Of a stretch of 14,819 bases of DNA, positions 13,886-14,819 are shown one piece after another (the stretch's first letter is position 1; every line of letters starts with the position of its first letter). Below the pieces are notes generated by a model, which worked only from the letters and a program-made list of their open reading frames with translations, was not told where the DNA came from and did not search any database. A program made the position numbers and the translations under genes. The stretch is taken from assembly GCA_024762755.1 (NCBI GenBank), contig JANTGX010000029.1, positions 1 to 14,819 on the forward strand, in the 5' to 3' direction. Source of the DNA: Gammaproteobacteria bacterium. GTDB taxonomy: Bacteria; Pseudomonadota; Gammaproteobacteria; SZUA-152.

Positions 13886-13982
13886 CGCAAAGGCGCCAAG
13901 CCGCAGAGGCGGGTGGTGAGGCCGTCGCTTCTCGCCGACGGATTCTCCGCCTCTTTGCGCCTTTGCGTCTCAGCACTGAGAC
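13885..13982. repeat. Multi-stem palindromic repeat between carA and carB
   Basis: ACGCAAAGGCGC (13885-13896) is a perfect 12-base inverted repeat of GCGCCTTTGCGT (13957-13968). Inside it AGAGGCGG (13905-13912) pairs with CCGCCTCT (13947-13954), and at the centre CCGTCG (13922-13927) pairs with CGACGG (13936-13941). A separate hairpin, GTCTCAG and CTGAGAC (13967-13973 and 13976-13982), follows. The arms are built from GCGCAAAG-like units repeated about every 8 bases. The outer arm begins at the last base of the carA stop codon. The shape and the GCAAAGGCGC units suggest a non-coding palindromic intergenic repeat family or MITE-like element, rather than a simple terminator, since no T tract follows. 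Confidence 0.75.
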
Positions 13983-13986
13983 CGCT

Positions 13987-14819
13987 ATGCCAAAAAGAAC
14001 CGACATTAAGAGCATCCTCATCATCGGCGCCGGCCCCATCGTCATCGGCCAGGCCTGTGAGTTCGACTACTCCGGCGCTCAGGCCTGTAAGGCGCTGCGC
14101 GAGGAGGGCTACCGTGTCATCTTGGTGAACTCCAATCCCGCCACCATCATGACCGATCCAGAGATGGCCGATGCCACCTACATCGAGCCCATCTGCTGGG
14201 AGGTGGTGGCCAGAATCATCGAGCGTGAGCGTCCGGATGCCATCCTGCCCACCATGGGCGGGCAGACGGCCCTCAATTGCGCCCTCGACCTGGCCCGCGA
14301 GGGCGTGCTCGAGAAGTATGGCGTGGAGATGATCGGCGCCACCCGTGACGCCATCGACAAGGCCGAGGATCGGGAACGCTTCCGGCAGGCGATGCTCAAG
14401 ATCGGCCTCGACATGCCCAAGTCCGCCGTTGCGCACAGCATGGAAGAGGCCCTGCAGGTGCAGGCACAGGTGGGTTTTCCCACCATCATCCGGCCTTCCT
14501 TCACCATGGGCGGTTCGGGCGGCGGCATTGCCTACAACAAGGAGGAGTTCGTCGAGATCTGTGAGCGCGGCCTGGATCTGTCGCCGACCAACGAGCTGCT
14601 CATCGAGGAATCCATCCTCGGCTGGAAGGAATACGAGATGGAGGTGGTGCGCGACCACAAGGACAACTGCATCATCGTCTGCTCCATCGAAAACTTAGAT
14701 CCCATGGGTATCCACACCGGCGACTCCATCACCGTGGCGCCGGCACAGACCCTGACGGACAAGGAATATCAGATCATGCGCGATGCCTCCCTGGCAGTGC
14801 TGCGCGAGATCGGTGTGGA
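13987..14819 (+). CDS. carB: Carbamoyl-phosphate synthase large subunit, 3'-truncated by the window edge
   Basis: CarB is the synthetase subunit that makes carbamoyl phosphate from bicarbonate, ammonia and two ATP. The frame runs open to the last base, giving 277 complete codons of a protein normally about 1070 residues long. The start MPKRTDIKSILIIGAGPIVI is nearly identical to E. coli CarB, as are GQACEFDYSGAQACKALREE, PTMGGQTALNCAL, the ATP-grasp loop SFTMGGSGGGIAYN and GWKEYEMEVVRD. The visible part covers the pre-ATP-grasp domain and much of the first ATP-grasp domain. ATG 13987 is certain by alignment, yet no Shine-Dalgarno is free: the only purine stretch (TGAGAC) is in a hairpin ending 4 bases before the start. 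The 101-base gap from carA is filled by the palindromic repeat. Confidence 0.97.
   Translation, partial: MPKRTDIKSILIIGAGPIVIGQACEFDYSGAQACKALREEGYRVILVNSNPATIMTDPEMADATYIEPICWEVVARIIERERPDAILPTMGGQTALNCALDLAREGVLEKYGVEMIGATRDAIDKAEDRERFRQAMLKIGLDMPKSAVAHSMEEALQVQAQVGFPTIIRPSFTMGGSGGGIAYNKEEFVEICERGLDLSPTNELLIEESILGWKEYEMEVVRDHKDNCIIVCSIENLDPMGIHTGDSITVAPAQTLTDKEYQIMRDASLAVLREIGV

Overview
This window looks like conserved chromosomal housekeeping sequence from a GC-rich gammaproteobacterium. Every recognisable protein resembles gammaproteobacterial homologues: Fur, DapB, CarA and CarB are very close to the E. coli proteins from memory. The order ratA-rnfH-bamE/fur-recN-nadK followed by grpE-dnaK-dnaJ-dapB-carAB is a familiar gammaproteobacterial arrangement. 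An hrcA gene with a CIRCE operator argues against the enterobacteria, which lack HrcA, and fits lineages such as Chromatiales or Xanthomonadales-like groups. A DsrE-like exported protein is compatible with, but does not prove, a sulfur-metabolising relative. No genus can be assigned from sequence reading alone.

Layout: 1-1320 is the 3' part of an alanine/glycine:cation symporter (AGCS) gene. ratA (1351-1788) and rnfH (1775-2182) follow on the + strand and overlap. They meet bamE (2184-2612, - strand) tail to tail with one base between stops. bamE is divergent from fur (2670-3092, +). recN (3117-4799, -) converges on fur and lies downstream of nadK (4808-5707, -) in a tight pair. A divergent regulatory region (5708-5950) carries a near-perfect CIRCE element in front of the heat-shock cluster hrcA (5951), grpE (7068), dnaK (7728) and dnaJ (9801), all +. 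A small exported DsrE-like protein (11025-11528), a clear intrinsic terminator (11657-11687), dapB (11741-12550), carA (12740-13885) and the 5' part of carB (13987-end) complete the window.

Functionally, hrcA-grpE-dnaK-dnaJ encodes a repressor plus the complete DnaK chaperone cycle. HrcA probably represses its own cluster through CIRCE. dapB (lysine/meso-diaminopimelate) and carAB (carbamoyl phosphate for arginine and pyrimidines) are biosynthetic. The RatA/RnfH, BamE, Fur, RecN and NadK genes are a conserved block for membrane/redox, iron, DNA repair and NADP functions.

I see no evidence of an undescribed multi-gene system, mobile element with coding capacity, CRISPR array, rRNA or tRNA. 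The non-standard material is intergenic: a multi-stem palindromic repeat inserted between carA and carB, a strong hairpin between dnaK and dnaJ, a compact set of inverted repeats ahead of dnaK, a long hairpin in front of carA, and two genes (dnaJ, carB) with no visible Shine-Dalgarno sequence. No gene-free stretch exceeds 300 bases.
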